Shown here: positions 37,523 through 46,338 of the stretch, piece after piece
Layout: every line of letters starts with the position of its first letter
Position numbering within the stretch: position 1 is the first letter of the stretch
Assembly (NCBI RefSeq): GCF_016908635.1
Contig: NZ_JAFBEG010000012.1
Coordinates: 1 to 64,000, forward strand
From: Sporohalobacter salinus
GTDB lineage: Bacteria; Bacillota; Halanaerobiia; Halobacteroidales; Acetohalobiaceae
Direction of reading: 5' to 3'
Length of the DNA: 64,000 nt
Translations under genes and position numbers: made by a program
The notes under the pieces: model-generated
The model's database searches: none
Told to the model about the DNA's origin: nothing
The model's input: only the letters and a program-made list of their open reading frames with translations

Positions 37523-38443
37523 CTACTTCGTCTTGCAAATACGAAAACCATAATTGGGGCTAAAAAAATCTGGAAGTGTTTTGTGCCTACCTCTGCCTAC
37601 CTCAAGATAACCAAAGAGAGTGCTACCAAAGCTACCACCGCACAAAAATCGCCTAGAGCGACCGAGAGAATTAGTCCATTCCCAAACATTACCAGACATA
37701 TCATATATCCCAAGTTCATTAGCTTGCTTCTGCCCAACTGGATGAGGCTTCCATTTAGCATTTTCAGGATACCATGCCACGTCATCAATCGTATTACTTC
37801 CTGCATATGTTGTTGCCTCTCCATTAGCTCCACCACGAGCTGCATACTCCCATTCTTTTTTTGTAGGTAATCTATATCCATCTAAAGTAGATTTATCTGA
37901 ACTTTTGAGTTCCCAACTGCTTAAATCATAAGCTGGAATCAATCCCTCCTGCTTACTCAACCAGTTACAATAAGCTACTGCTCCATACCATGATACTTTT
38001 ATTACTGGAGTATCTTTATTCAGTGCATTATCCATACCATTTAACTTACCTGTAAAATAAAATCTACCATCATAACTTACTGGAGAAGAAAGAGGATTAT
38101 CTATATCTATTATTTTTTTCCCTTGATAACTACCATCACTTGCTACTCCAGCACTGTTTAAAAACTTGATGAATTCTGCATAAGTTACTTCATACTTACC
38201 TATTTCTATATCATAATTTAGATTAATACTCCCATTATCAGCTGATGTTGTTCCTGCTGCTACTGTTACCATCGCACCTAAATTTACCGAATCATTTCGA
38301 TCAACTATTACTTCGCCTCTTTTATCTCTCTTAGATCCTGTTGCTAAATCATGTTTCGTTGAATTATCATCATTTAAACACCCGACCAAACCTAATAACA
38401 AAATCAAAACTAAACTTAATACTGCTAATTTCTTTATTTCCAT
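37523..38443 (-). CDS. SUMF1/formylglycine-generating-enzyme-like lipoprotein
   Basis: The 306 residues have a lipoprotein signal ending in LVGCLND and a sulfatase-modifying-factor (FGE-sulfatase) fold: IGKYEVTYAEFIKFLN near 80, VSWYGAVAYCNWLS near 150, YRLPTKKEWEYAARGG near 195, GIYDMSGNVWEWTNS near 250 and NYGFRICK at the end. Such lipoproteins are usually binding proteins rather than sulfatase activators. It lies right after the intron fragment at 38502, so it occupies the position of a ninth cassette, but no attC site follows it. Confidence 0.85.
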   Translation of the reverse strand: MEIKKLAVLSLVLILLLGLVGCLNDDNSTKHDLATGSKRDKRGEVIVDRNDSVNLGAMVTVAAGTTSADNGSINLNYDIEIGKYEVTYAEFIKFLNSAGVASDGSYQGKKIIDIDNPLSSPVSYDGRFYFTGKLNGMDNALNKDTPVIKVSWYGAVAYCNWLSKQEGLIPAYDLSSWELKSSDKSTLDGYRLPTKKEWEYAARGGANGEATTYAGSNTIDDVAWYPENAKWKPHPVGQKQANELGIYDMSGNVWEWTNSLGRSRRFLCGGSFGSTLFGYLEVGRGRHKTLPDFFSPNYGFRICKTK

Positions 38444-38501
38444 TTAACTGCCTCCTATATTATTTTAAATTTATATATAAGCACTAAACAAGATTTCTGA
38501 T

Positions 38502-38697
38502 ATAAAGTCGAAGTCCGGTTCCTTAACTTAGACTGATGTTATGGTCTGCATACTTACTCGATCCCCTATAGATACCTTGCGCAATGGACTTCAATGTTCA
38601 AAATTTCCTATCAACATTGCCATTCAGCTATAGAGTCTTAACTTTTACCCTAATAGGACTTACACCTATTGGATATGTCCAGCTTCGCTGGACATGC
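38502..38697 (-). mobile_element. Group II intron fragment, copy d (5' part and 3' terminus only)
   Basis: The 196 bases keep the intron 5' region, starting GCATGTCCAGCG on the minus strand, and a short 3' end, ACTTCGACTTTAT; the middle, including domain V, is missing. It splits attC8 exactly after GTT, the same site used by the other three copies. It cannot be active by itself. Confidence 0.8.
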
Positions 38698-38824
38698 AAC
38701 GTCCCTGAGCTTCACGACGTCTCATCAATGCTCCTAACTCCAATTAAGTACAAAAACTTTCATATATCATTCCCAGTTTTCATGTATGCTCAATAGTTTA
38801 GATGTCGTTAAGCTCATATTATGT
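38698..38824 (-). repeat. attC8-like recombination site, interrupted by intron copy d
   Basis: R'' reads ACATAAT on the minus strand, so its last base is off consensus. The arms AGCTTAACGACATCT and AGACGTCGTGAAGCT pair, and GACGTT is followed by the intron. The R'' box matches the start of its own cassette, GTT(intron)ATGTGAA at 40756. It ends the MarR/hydrolase cassette. Confidence 0.78.
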
Positions 38825-38924
38825 GAAGTACCCTACTCACCTAAAGTATATCTATTTTTCCATATTACTATTAATAATTCTATTTTATATTTTTTATTGT
38901 TCTTATTCAAATCAATCAAATAAA

Positions 38925-39998
38925 TCATTTTGACTTATTCGTTTCATTTAATACTTTATTTACAATAACATCATAAAATTTATCAGGTTCGTCATTAGGA
39001 ACAGTATGCGCTGAATTTTCGAAAATAATAAAATCTTTTCCTTTGGGAGCCTTTAAAAATTTATAATACTTTTGAGCAGTTTCCCAAGGAACTGTAAAAT
39101 CATATTTACCTTCAAGAAAATATACAGGAACTTCTATTTTAGGTACTGTTTTAAAGAAATTAGTCCAATTAGCTTCTTCCCAAAGACAATTCAAAGCAAA
39201 GTGTCCATGCAATGCAACATTAATAATATCTTTAATACTATACTCTGGTGAAACTAATATTCTTTTTAATATATGGGTTGTAAAATTTAAACCACTCTTA
39301 CTAAATCCTTCAAAATTAATTACCCATTTTCGCTCTTTTCTAACCTCTTCTGAATTATATGGTGGCATACCAATTTCTTCTAGTTCTTTTATAGCTTCCT
39401 TATTATTTCTCTTTCTAGCAATATCTAAAACTTTTTGATATGAAATTTTTTCAGCTCCTTTGGAATAAGCAACTTGACCAACTCCAATATATGCATAGTA
39501 ATCATTTGGATATTTTGCTACACTAAGAGTACCTATTATTGTTCCCCAAGATCTCCCTAATAAATATATTTTAGGAACATCAAACCGTTCTTTTAACTTT
39601 TGAGTTAGTTCATGAATATCAGAGACATACTGCTCGATTGTCATTGTATCTTTTGAAATTTTTGAGCTATATGATTTACCAACCCCTCTTTGATCCCAAT
39701 ATACCATAACAAACTTTTCTTCTAAACCAGTTTCATATCCCATATCCCTTGCATAAGAAATCAAAGGTTCGCCTGGTCCACCATCAAGCCAAAGAAGTAC
39801 AGGTTTTGAGTTATCCTTTCCTCGAATTAAAATATATTGTTCTAAATCTCCTAATCTGATTCTTTCTAAAGATTCTATTCCATTTTGAGTATCTATCTTA
39901 GTAGTAATTTTGATTTTATACTGAATTAATAAACGAATTAAATATAGAATTGCAACAAAAACACATACTGAAACTACACTGATTTTTAGATATTTCAT
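38925..39998 (-). CDS. Membrane-anchored alpha/beta hydrolase, proline iminopeptidase-like
   Basis: An N-terminal membrane helix (about 4-24) precedes an alpha/beta hydrolase of the S33 type. It has the oxyanion motif DGGPGEP near 73, the MVYWDQRGVGKS strand near 98, the nucleophile in LLGRSWGTIIG near 147, the acid in GKYDFTVP near 297 and the histidine in NSAHTVPND near 327. It shares a cassette with the MarR gene upstream, and a palindrome like the MarR operator lies between them at 40095-40114, so MarR probably controls it. Substrate unknown. Confidence 0.85.
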   Translation of the reverse strand: MKYLKISVVSVCVFVAILYLIRLLIQYKIKITTKIDTQNGIESLERIRLGDLEQYILIRGKDNSKPVLLWLDGGPGEPLISYARDMGYETGLEEKFVMVYWDQRGVGKSYSSKISKDTMTIEQYVSDIHELTQKLKERFDVPKIYLLGRSWGTIIGTLSVAKYPNDYYAYIGVGQVAYSKGAEKISYQKVLDIARKRNNKEAIKELEEIGMPPYNSEEVRKERKWVINFEGFSKSGLNFTTHILKRILVSPEYSIKDIINVALHGHFALNCLWEEANWTNFFKTVPKIEVPVYFLEGKYDFTVPWETAQKYYKFLKAPKGKDFIIFENSAHTVPNDEPDKFYDVIVNKVLNETNKSK

Positions 39999-40094
39999 AA
40001 TCTTTATCCTCCTAATTAAGTAATTATTTTAATTAACATAACTTTGAAGCTAAGATACTCTTTAATTAAGCACCTTCTCTTCTTTAATGTAGTA

Positions 40095-40114
40095 ATTAGT
40101 TAACTTAAACTAAT
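40095..40114. promoter_or_regulatory. Candidate MarR operator upstream of the hydrolase gene
   Basis: ATTAGTT and AACTAAT face each other across 6 bases, about 100 bases before the hydrolase start. The same TTAGT/ACTAA arms occur upstream of the MarR gene at 40625. Regulation is inferred from the shared motif and the position next to the regulator. Confidence 0.5.
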
Positions 40115-40180
40115 TATCTATTTAAAAAAAGAGAGTATTCTAATTAATTTTAAAACACCTCTTTTCTACCAATTAATTTA

Positions 40181-40603
40181 CTATAGATTATTCAAAATTT
40201 TAGCCAAAATATCATTAAGTTTTTTTAGTTGTGATTCATTTAAAATACTTTTGATTTGTCTAATAAACTCATTATATGCTTTGGTTTCAACATCAATGAT
40301 TTTTTTACCTTTATCTTTTAAATATAAGTGAAAAACCCGACCATCTTCAACTGATCGTTCTTTATAAACATAACCTTCTGCAATTAATTTATTAACCATT
40401 GTTGATACAGAAGGTTTAGTTACATTTAATTCTTCTGCTAAATCAGTAAAAGTAGGTTTTTTTAACTTTTCAATAGCATCAATATAATAAAAATGATTAA
40501 CTGTTAGAGAAGATAATTCATCTTTTAAAAACTCCTCTTTTTTTTGTTTTTGTAAACTTATAAAATAATTAATAATTTGAACTAATGATTTTTTCAACTT
40601 CAT
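40181..40603 (-). CDS. MarR-family transcriptional regulator
   Basis: The 140-residue winged-helix protein has a typical MarR layout: helix-turn-helix in PTFTDLAEELNVTKPSVSTMVNKLIAEGYVYKE (about 52-84, only the outline of the motif is meant) and the wing with RSVEDGRVFHLYLKDKGKK. It lies first in a two-gene cassette with the alpha/beta hydrolase. TTAGT/ACTAA palindromes lie before both genes, suggesting autoregulation and control of the hydrolase. Confidence 0.88.
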   Translation of the reverse strand: MKLKKSLVQIINYFISLQKQKKEEFLKDELSSLTVNHFYYIDAIEKLKKPTFTDLAEELNVTKPSVSTMVNKLIAEGYVYKERSVEDGRVFHLYLKDKGKKIIDVETKAYNEFIRQIKSILNESQLKKLNDILAKILNNL

Positions 40604-40624
40604 ACTAACTCACTTCCTATTATG

Positions 40625-40638
40625 TTAGTTTAGACTAA
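40625..40638. promoter_or_regulatory. Candidate MarR autoregulatory operator
   Basis: TTAGTTTAGACTAA, with TTAGT/ACTAA arms around 4 bases, lies 22 bases before the MarR start codon, where it would overlap the promoter. The same arm sequence recurs at 40095-40114. Confidence 0.5.
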
Positions 40639-40756
40639 CTAATATAATAGTAGCATATTTTATTTTTTATGTCAATAAATCATTAGTTATGATTGTATCA
40701 TATTTTTATAGATAGAACTTAATATAATCTTGACCATCATGTAGAATATTTCACAT

Positions 40757-41525
40757 ATAGGGTCGAAGTCTGATGCCTTAACTTAGGTTGATATTTGTTT
40801 TCGCCGTTTGTTCACCCTTTCGTCTGTGAGTGCCACAATATCTCATCCTTATCAGGTTCCCAGTCCCCGCCTCATCAAACCGTACGTACGGTTCTCCCGC
40901 ATACGGCTTTCCTATTAATTTCTTCTCAAACTCTATAAGCATAATCCTTCTTAGATTTAAGATATATTCTCTTCCTCAAATCTTGTAAACTTATGGACGC
41001 TTTTATCATTTAGCCCTTACCTCCTGTCTTGTCCGAGAAATCATCAATAGTAGGGCTCCTTTGCTATATGAAGTTATACTTTCTTCATAATCTTAGCTAA
41101 TACGAACCCATCCGTCACCCTCTTCTTTTCCAATTCATTTCCTAGGTCTTAGTTATAGAATTTTCTTTGCTCAAGTGATTTCTCACAGGAAGAAGTAAGG
41201 TTTCTCCAGTTCCAGACATATCCGTGTATACATACCACCGCTAATACTCCGTTGGTGTGTATAAATGTATCAGTCAATTTTCATTTATACATTCTGTCTT
41301 CACTCAGACGTTAAAAGTTCGACCACCAAATTTACCCCTTTCGAAGCTACTGTGCGTTCACTGATGTTATGGTCTGCATACTTGCTCGATATCCTATAGA
41401 TATCTTTGTCAATGGACTTCAATGTTTAAAGTTTCCTATCAACATTGCCATTCAGCTATAGAGTCTTAACTTTTACTCTAATAGAACTTACACCTATTGG
41501 ATATGTCCAGCTTCGCTGGACATGC
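40757..41525 (-). mobile_element. Group II intron, copy c, maturase gene deleted
   Basis: This 769-base copy has the full 5' region, the ribosome site and first codons of the maturase gene (MIKASISLQDLRKRIYLKSKK), then jumps directly to domain V (CCGTATGCGGGAGAACCG, near 40880-40913) and a long 3' tail ending GACTTCGACCCTAT. It splits attC7 after GTT. The ORF-less form could be mobile only with a maturase supplied in trans. Confidence 0.85.
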
Positions 41526-41654
41526 AACGTCCCGAGGCTTCGCGACGTCTGCGGAATATCCACTGCAACCTTTTCCTAAACCTCTGTGTTTCATAAGTCA
41601 GCTCCCGATCTCGATTACGCTCCATTACCAGATGTCGCTAAGCTGCTGTTAGCC
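41526..41654 (-). repeat. attC7-like recombination site, interrupted by intron copy c
   Basis: On the minus strand R'' is GGCTAAC, the L'' arm AGCTTAGCGACATCT pairs with AGACGTCGCGAAGCC, and R' is GTT, then the intron, then ATGT. R'' is complementary to the start of its own cassette, GTT(intron)AGCC at 42874. It ends the Fic cassette. Confidence 0.82.
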
Positions 41655-41670
41655 GATCGTGTCTCTGGTT

Positions 41671-42717
41671 TTATTCTAACCTCTTCCATTTAGCATTTCT
41701 CCCCTTACCTAATAACTCAATTACTCCTTCTTCTTTCAATTTTTTAAATACTCTATTAATTGTAGACTCTGAAACATCAGGACAAGCATTTCTTATATCT
41801 TCTTTTTCAAACTTTCCTAATGTACTTTTAATAGCTTGTTCTACTCTATAACTTTTGTTTCCTTTTTTATTTCTTACTAATCCTACTTTATCTTCAAACT
41901 CTTTATACGCTGCTAATAATGTCCCTAAAAAATAATTTAACCAGATAAAAATATTATGATCTCCTTCATGCCAACCTACAGAAGATTTATTCAAAGCCTC
42001 ATAATAGTTTGATTTACTTTCCGCTATAACTTTTTCTAAACTTATATATCTTCCAACTTTATAATCATATTTATATAATAATAACAATGTTAATAATCTT
42101 GCCATTCTGCCATTTCCATCATTAAAAGGATGAATACTTAGAAAATCTAATACAAAAGCACCTATCAAAATCAAAGATTCAATATTTTCCTCTTTCATTT
42201 CTCTATTTAAACAATTACATAATTCTTCAATAGCTGCTGGAGTTTTGGCTGCAGATAAAGGTTTAAACCTCACATATCTTTCTCCATTAGGTAATATCTC
42301 TTCAATAACGTTATCTTGGTTTTTCCATTTTCCACCTTCAGGAGAAACAAATTTATATAGATCTCTATGGAATTGTAAAATTATATTTGGTTTTATGGGA
42401 ATAGCATCATAAGAAGTGTGGATTGTATTTAACACATCTCTATATCCTGCAATTTCTCCTTCAGAACGATCTTCAGGTACGGTATTATCTTGCATTATTT
42501 CTTTTAAACGTTTATCAGTAATAACTATTCCTTCTATACTATTTGAAGCTTTAGTACTTTGAACAATTGCTACCTCTTTTAATTTTTCTAAAACTTGTGG
42601 AGATTGATCTAAATATAAATTCTGTTTTCCTTTATATTCATTTATTTTTCCAATCAACTTCACAATATCCATTGGAACTTCTTCATTTTTTAACTTTTCA
42701 TTTCTAAATGACATCAT
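41671..42717 (-). CDS. Fic-family AMP-transferase with C-terminal winged helix
   Basis: This Fic protein of about 348 residues would transfer AMP from ATP to a target protein. It has the inhibitory-helix motif SNSIEG near residue 60, as in class II self-inhibited Fic proteins, and the active site HPFNDGNGRMARL near 200. The last 60 residues (FEKEDIRNACPDVSESTINRVFKKLKEEGVIE) form a winged-helix-like tail, outline only, possibly for autoregulation. The ATG at 42717 fits GGAGAGG better than the GTG at 42729. It is the sole gene of its cassette; TATTCATTTA repeats in the leader could be operators. Confidence 0.88.
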   Translation of the reverse strand: MMSFRNEKLKNEEVPMDIVKLIGKINEYKGKQNLYLDQSPQVLEKLKEVAIVQSTKASNSIEGIVITDKRLKEIMQDNTVPEDRSEGEIAGYRDVLNTIHTSYDAIPIKPNIILQFHRDLYKFVSPEGGKWKNQDNVIEEILPNGERYVRFKPLSAAKTPAAIEELCNCLNREMKEENIESLILIGAFVLDFLSIHPFNDGNGRMARLLTLLLLYKYDYKVGRYISLEKVIAESKSNYYEALNKSSVGWHEGDHNIFIWLNYFLGTLLAAYKEFEDKVGLVRNKKGNKSYRVEQAIKSTLGKFEKEDIRNACPDVSESTINRVFKKLKEEGVIELLGKGRNAKWKRLE

Positions 42718-42739
42718 AAATATATTCACCTCTCCATAA

Positions 42740-42832
42740 ACATATTCATTTAATGCTTTTATGACAATGTTTATTATACCACAAACCTATTCACTTTACC
42801 ATAAAAGTATTCATTTAAACTATTAATGAATA
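42740..42832. promoter_or_regulatory. Repeated TATTCATTTA-type motifs upstream of the Fic gene
   Basis: TATTCATTTA occurs at about 42743 and 42806, TATTCACTTTA lies between them, and an inverted TAATGAATA follows near 42822. The spacing is about 30 bases. They overlap the expected promoter and may be operators for the winged-helix tail of the Fic protein; this is inference. Confidence 0.4.
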
Positions 42833-42874
42833 CGTTTAAGAAAATATAAACATGTTTATAAAGGCATGTCGGCT

Positions 42875-43496
42875 GTAGGGTCGAAGTCTAGTGCCTTAAC
42901 TTAGGTTGATATTTGTTTTCGCCGTTTGTTCACCCTTTCGTCTGTGAGTGCCACAATATCTCATCCTTATCAGGTTCCCAGTCCCCGCCTCATCAAACCG
43001 TACGTACGGTTCTCCCGTATACGGCTTTCCTATTAATTTCTTCTTAACCTCTATAAGCATAATCCTTCTTAGATTTAAGATATATTCTCTTCCTCAAGTC
43101 TTGTAGACTTATGTAGGTCTTAGTTATAGAATTTTCTTTGCTCAAGTGATTTCTCACAGGAAGAAGTAAGGTCTCTCCAGTTCCAGACATATCCGTGTAT
43201 ACATACCACCGCTAATACTCCGTTGGTGTGTATAAATGTATCAGTCAATTTTCATTTATACATTCTGTCTTCACTCAGACGTTAAAAGTTCGACCACCAA
43301 ATTTACCCCTTTCGAAGCTACTGTGCGTTCACTGATGTTATGGTCTGCATACTTGCTCGATATCCTATAGATATCTTTGTCAATGGACTTCAATGTTTAA
43401 AGTTTCCTATCAACATTGCCATTCAGCTATAGAGTCTTAACTTTTACTCTAATAGAACTTACACCTATTGGATATGTCCAGCTTCGCTGGACATGC
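42875..43496 (-). mobile_element. Group II intron, copy b, maturase gene deleted
   Basis: This 622-base copy has the intron 5' region and domain V (near 42998-43031), with the same 3' tail ending GACCCTAC, but has lost the maturase gene and part of the domains before it. It splits attC6 after GTT. It is nearly identical to copies a and c in shared parts, which indicates recent spread. Confidence 0.85.
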
Positions 43497-43625
43497 AACG
43501 TCCCGCAGCTTCGCGACGTCCTCGCTATTCCTCTGTAACCTAATTTAATACAACCTAAGTTTCATAAGTCAGCTCCAGCTCTCATTCATGCACTGTAACT
43601 GGATGTCGCTAAGCTGCTGTTATAT
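43497..43625 (-). repeat. attC6-like recombination site, interrupted by intron copy b
   Basis: R'' is ATATAAC on the minus strand, the arms AGCTTAGCGACATCC and GGACGTCGCGAAGCT pair, and R' is GTT, then the intron, then AGCC. R'' with flank (GTCATATAAC) is complementary to the start of its own cassette (GTTATATGAC at 44585). It ends the small membrane protein cassette. Confidence 0.82.
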
Positions 43626-43969
43626 GACGGATGGCACGCTTTAAGCTCAAATTTATAAATACAAATTATTGATATGTAAAGGAACATGATTAAAATAAAT
43701 TTACTTGTAGCAACTACTTTATCACCAATTATAGCTAATCAAATTCTAAATTTACCATTATTAATATTATTTTAAAATAATTATATAATCTATCTTCAAG
43801 CTTTAATATTCATCATGCCTTGTTATCTTCCATATTTCTTCTAACAAACAAATCTTAAATTAACTAATGACTTAATATCATTATTATTCGCTTAAACAAT
43901 TTTAAAATTTTCTATACATTCATCTATAACATCCCTTCAACCATTTTGTATTTTATCATATAACCTCAA
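43626..43969. other. Non-coding 3' part of a cassette
   Basis: These 344 bases lie between the membrane protein stop and attC6. No gene with adequate signals was seen; a 29-codon hydrophobic frame on the plus strand at 43686-43775 has only a poorly spaced AAAGGA. Confidence 0.4.
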
Positions 43970-44521
43970 TCAACCTGCTTTGAAAAAAAGACTAGCAATT
44001 ATAATTCCTAATATAATATATAAAAGACCATACCACGAAAAATTTTTATTAGAAGAATTAAATTTATATTTCATATCAGCCTTTAAGTCATTATATAATT
44101 TAGTTCTTATAAGTTTTCTTAAATCTATTGTTATTGTATCTAAGATTGACTTATATTTTATTTTATATTTTTCATTCAAAGTAAAATACTTCTCATTTAA
44201 AACATACTCGTTATGATAATTATAATTTATATTTTTTTCTTCCAATATCTTTTTAAAGGACTCTACAAATTCTTTTTCCTTGACACCAAATAAAACAAAT
44301 TTCCCAAATGAAAAAAAGATAGAAAAAATCAACAATCCTAATATCGTAAAACTAAACAAATAAGGTGCTTCAGTAAAATCTTTTAACAAATTACCAGATA
44401 AAAATATAACAAAAATAACACTTTTATTAACTTTTGAAAACATAATTTTTCTACCAATTAACATATTTATACCTCTCCAAATAACAATTAAACCTATTAT
44501 TAAGTAAAATAAACTAATCAT
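43970..44521 (-). CDS. Cassette-borne membrane protein of unknown function
   Basis: The 183 residues contain four membrane helices (about 3-20, 30-45, 50-70 and 160-180) around a soluble, lysine/tyrosine-rich middle with NEKYFTLNEKYKIKYKSIL. The ATG at 44521 has GGAGG 7 bases upstream; the longer frame to 44551 would include the ribosome site. It is the only gene of its cassette. No family recognised. Confidence 0.68.
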   Translation of the reverse strand: MISLFYLIIGLIVIWRGINMLIGRKIMFSKVNKSVIFVIFLSGNLLKDFTEAPYLFSFTILGLLIFSIFFSFGKFVLFGVKEKEFVESFKKILEEKNINYNYHNEYVLNEKYFTLNEKYKIKYKSILDTITIDLRKLIRTKLYNDLKADMKYKFNSSNKNFSWYGLLYIILGIIIASLFFKAG

Positions 44522-44578
44522 ACAAATTCCTCCATCCAGTAATTCTTTCAAATAACATCAGCATTTGTGCCATCTGTC

Positions 44579-44715
44579 ATATAACGTCTTAGAAATATTT
44601 CCGATGTCTCAACAAAAAAAATTAAAGTTTTTATTTAATACACTCTTCCTTTTATAAGTTAGCTGAATTTTTATTTGATTAGCTATTAAGATGTCGGAAA
44701 ATATTCTTGTTGTAC
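44579..44715 (-). repeat. attC5-like recombination site
   Basis: R'' is GTACAAC, L'' AGAATATTTTCCGACATCTT pairs with AGACATCGGAAATATTTCT, and R' is GTTATAT. The arm sequence differs from the other sites while the fold is kept. R'' is complementary to the odd core GTTGTAC at the start of its own cassette (46178), which supports a true cassette end. It closes the transposase cassette. Confidence 0.8.
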
Positions 44716-44943
44716 GAAGCGCGAAGCGCTTTTCCGCTCCAGTCCCCGCTATGGAATTTTATGTTTGTTCTTACTATCTTCAGTAATTAAATTTTCATTA
44801 TTAATTACTCCTTCCTGAATATTAACTCCCTTTATTTTCTACTCTTAATCTCTCTTATCCATAATTCAACCTTTTATATGCAGTTTGAACATACTTCTTC
44901 CTAATAACTTTAATAGTTTCTTATTTTGATCATCATAACCTAC

Positions 44944-46113
44944 CTAACTACCTGCAGTTTTCCTCTTTAATTTAGCTTTCACTATTGGAGTTTCTTCTGA
45001 GTCAAATTTTCTTCCTTTAATCAACTCTTTGCCACATACCGGACAGTTTTGTAGATCTTCTCCTCCTTTTTCTTTACAGTACTCCTGCCACTTTATCTCT
45101 TCTGGCTCTTTAACTTTAGCTTGTCCAAGTTCCTTACGACATTTATTTAATGTCTCTCGCTTACAACTAGCATACAATCCGTAATAACGTACTACTTTTA
45201 AATTAGGTTTGGGGACATGAAGTAGAAATCTACGTATAAATTCTTCTGTATCTAATGTCATTACTTTTTTCTTTCCATTCTCTTTGTTATCTTTATAATT
45301 AAATTTAATTTCATTCTCATTATAGTTTATTACCCGATGATTAGATATTGACCCACCTTTAATGTAGTTACCTAAATATTTGATGACGCCCTCACCATAA
45401 GCATACTTTTCGCAAACATATACATTCCACTTTTTTATTCTCAATTTTCTTAACATCTTATGTATCTGACTATAGCTCATTCCTTCTGGTTTCTTTATCT
45501 CACCGTTATAAACTAAGTTATGTAATCTATCTAAGAATTTACCTCTAAAGATTTCTTGTAATACTGTAACTGGTATTAAATAGCCTTTCTTACTTGGTTT
45601 CCACTCTTCGTTATCTGTCATTCCTCCGCCAGTAACTAAACAATGAAGATGAGGATGTAAATTTAACGTTTCTCCCCATGTCTGTAAAGTAGCTATCACT
45701 ACTGGATTAGCTCCCAGAAATTTATCATTTTCTAACATCCCAAACAGAGAATCTTTAGCAGACTTAAATAATAGGCCAGTCATCTTTCTAGAGTTTAACA
45801 TCCACAATTCACTTAATTTATGAGGAAGTGTAAATATTACATGATAATGGTCAGCATCTAAAACTCTTTCCAGCTGCTTATTTATCCATTCTTGCTTTTG
45901 AATACCTGAACATTGCGGACATGATCTGTGCTTACATGAGTTATACCAGATACGGTGATAATGCTCATCAGGACACTTTTGAACATGGCCGCCTAAAGCT
46001 GAAGTCCGGCAATTAATTATACTCCACGCTGCTTTTCGAGCATGCTCAGCTATTAAATTATTCTGCTCATATTCTGGATAATGCTCAGTAAAAATATCTT
46101 GAATTACACTCAT
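44944..46113 (-). CDS. IS91-family transposase
   Basis: The 389-residue HUH-type transposase has an N-terminal zinc-binding region with CKHRSCPQCSG near residue 60, the HUH motif in NLHPHLHCLVTGGG near 160 and a tyrosine region in YLGNYIKGGSISNHRV near 250. This is the IS91 pattern of rolling-circle elements. The ATG at 46113 is chosen because AAGAGGAAG precedes it; the frame opens further upstream to 46203, through the attC site. It lies exactly between two attC-like sites, so it now behaves as a cassette. No IS91 target GTTC/GAAC junction was confirmed. Confidence 0.88.
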   Translation of the reverse strand: MSVIQDIFTEHYPEYEQNNLIAEHARKAAWSIINCRTSALGGHVQKCPDEHYHRIWYNSCKHRSCPQCSGIQKQEWINKQLERVLDADHYHVIFTLPHKLSELWMLNSRKMTGLLFKSAKDSLFGMLENDKFLGANPVVIATLQTWGETLNLHPHLHCLVTGGGMTDNEEWKPSKKGYLIPVTVLQEIFRGKFLDRLHNLVYNGEIKKPEGMSYSQIHKMLRKLRIKKWNVYVCEKYAYGEGVIKYLGNYIKGGSISNHRVINYNENEIKFNYKDNKENGKKKVMTLDTEEFIRRFLLHVPKPNLKVVRYYGLYASCKRETLNKCRKELGQAKVKEPEEIKWQEYCKEKGGEDLQNCPVCGKELIKGRKFDSEETPIVKAKLKRKTAGS

Positions 46114-46171
46114 ATTTGCACTTCCTCTTAAAAGATTATCATACCCAACTTTTGCTACGCGAAGCGTTTCT

Positions 46172-46304
46172 GTACAACGTCCCGCAGCTTCGCGACGTCC
46201 CACTCATGTTTCATGACCTAATTTAATGCAACCTAAATTTCATAAGTCATCCCCAACTGTCATTTTATGCACTACAACTGGATGTCGCTAAGCCTCTGTT
46301 AGGT
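46172..46304 (-). repeat. attC4-like recombination site
   Basis: R'' is ACCTAAC, the arms AGGCTTAGCGACATCC and GGACGTCGCGAAGCT pair, and R' is GTTGTAC. R'' plus flank (TTCACCTAAC) matches the start of its own cassette, GTT(intron)AGGTGAA at 47155. It closes the DUF5673-like cassette. Confidence 0.83.
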
Positions 46305-46338
46305 GAAGTCAGAATGAACATATTACTTTCATAAAAAA

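Noticed and set aside
43686-43775. 29-codon hydrophobic plus-strand frame in cassette 6, possible small toxin
   Set aside because: AAAGGA is too close to the ATG, there is no terminator, and no antisense partner was seen.
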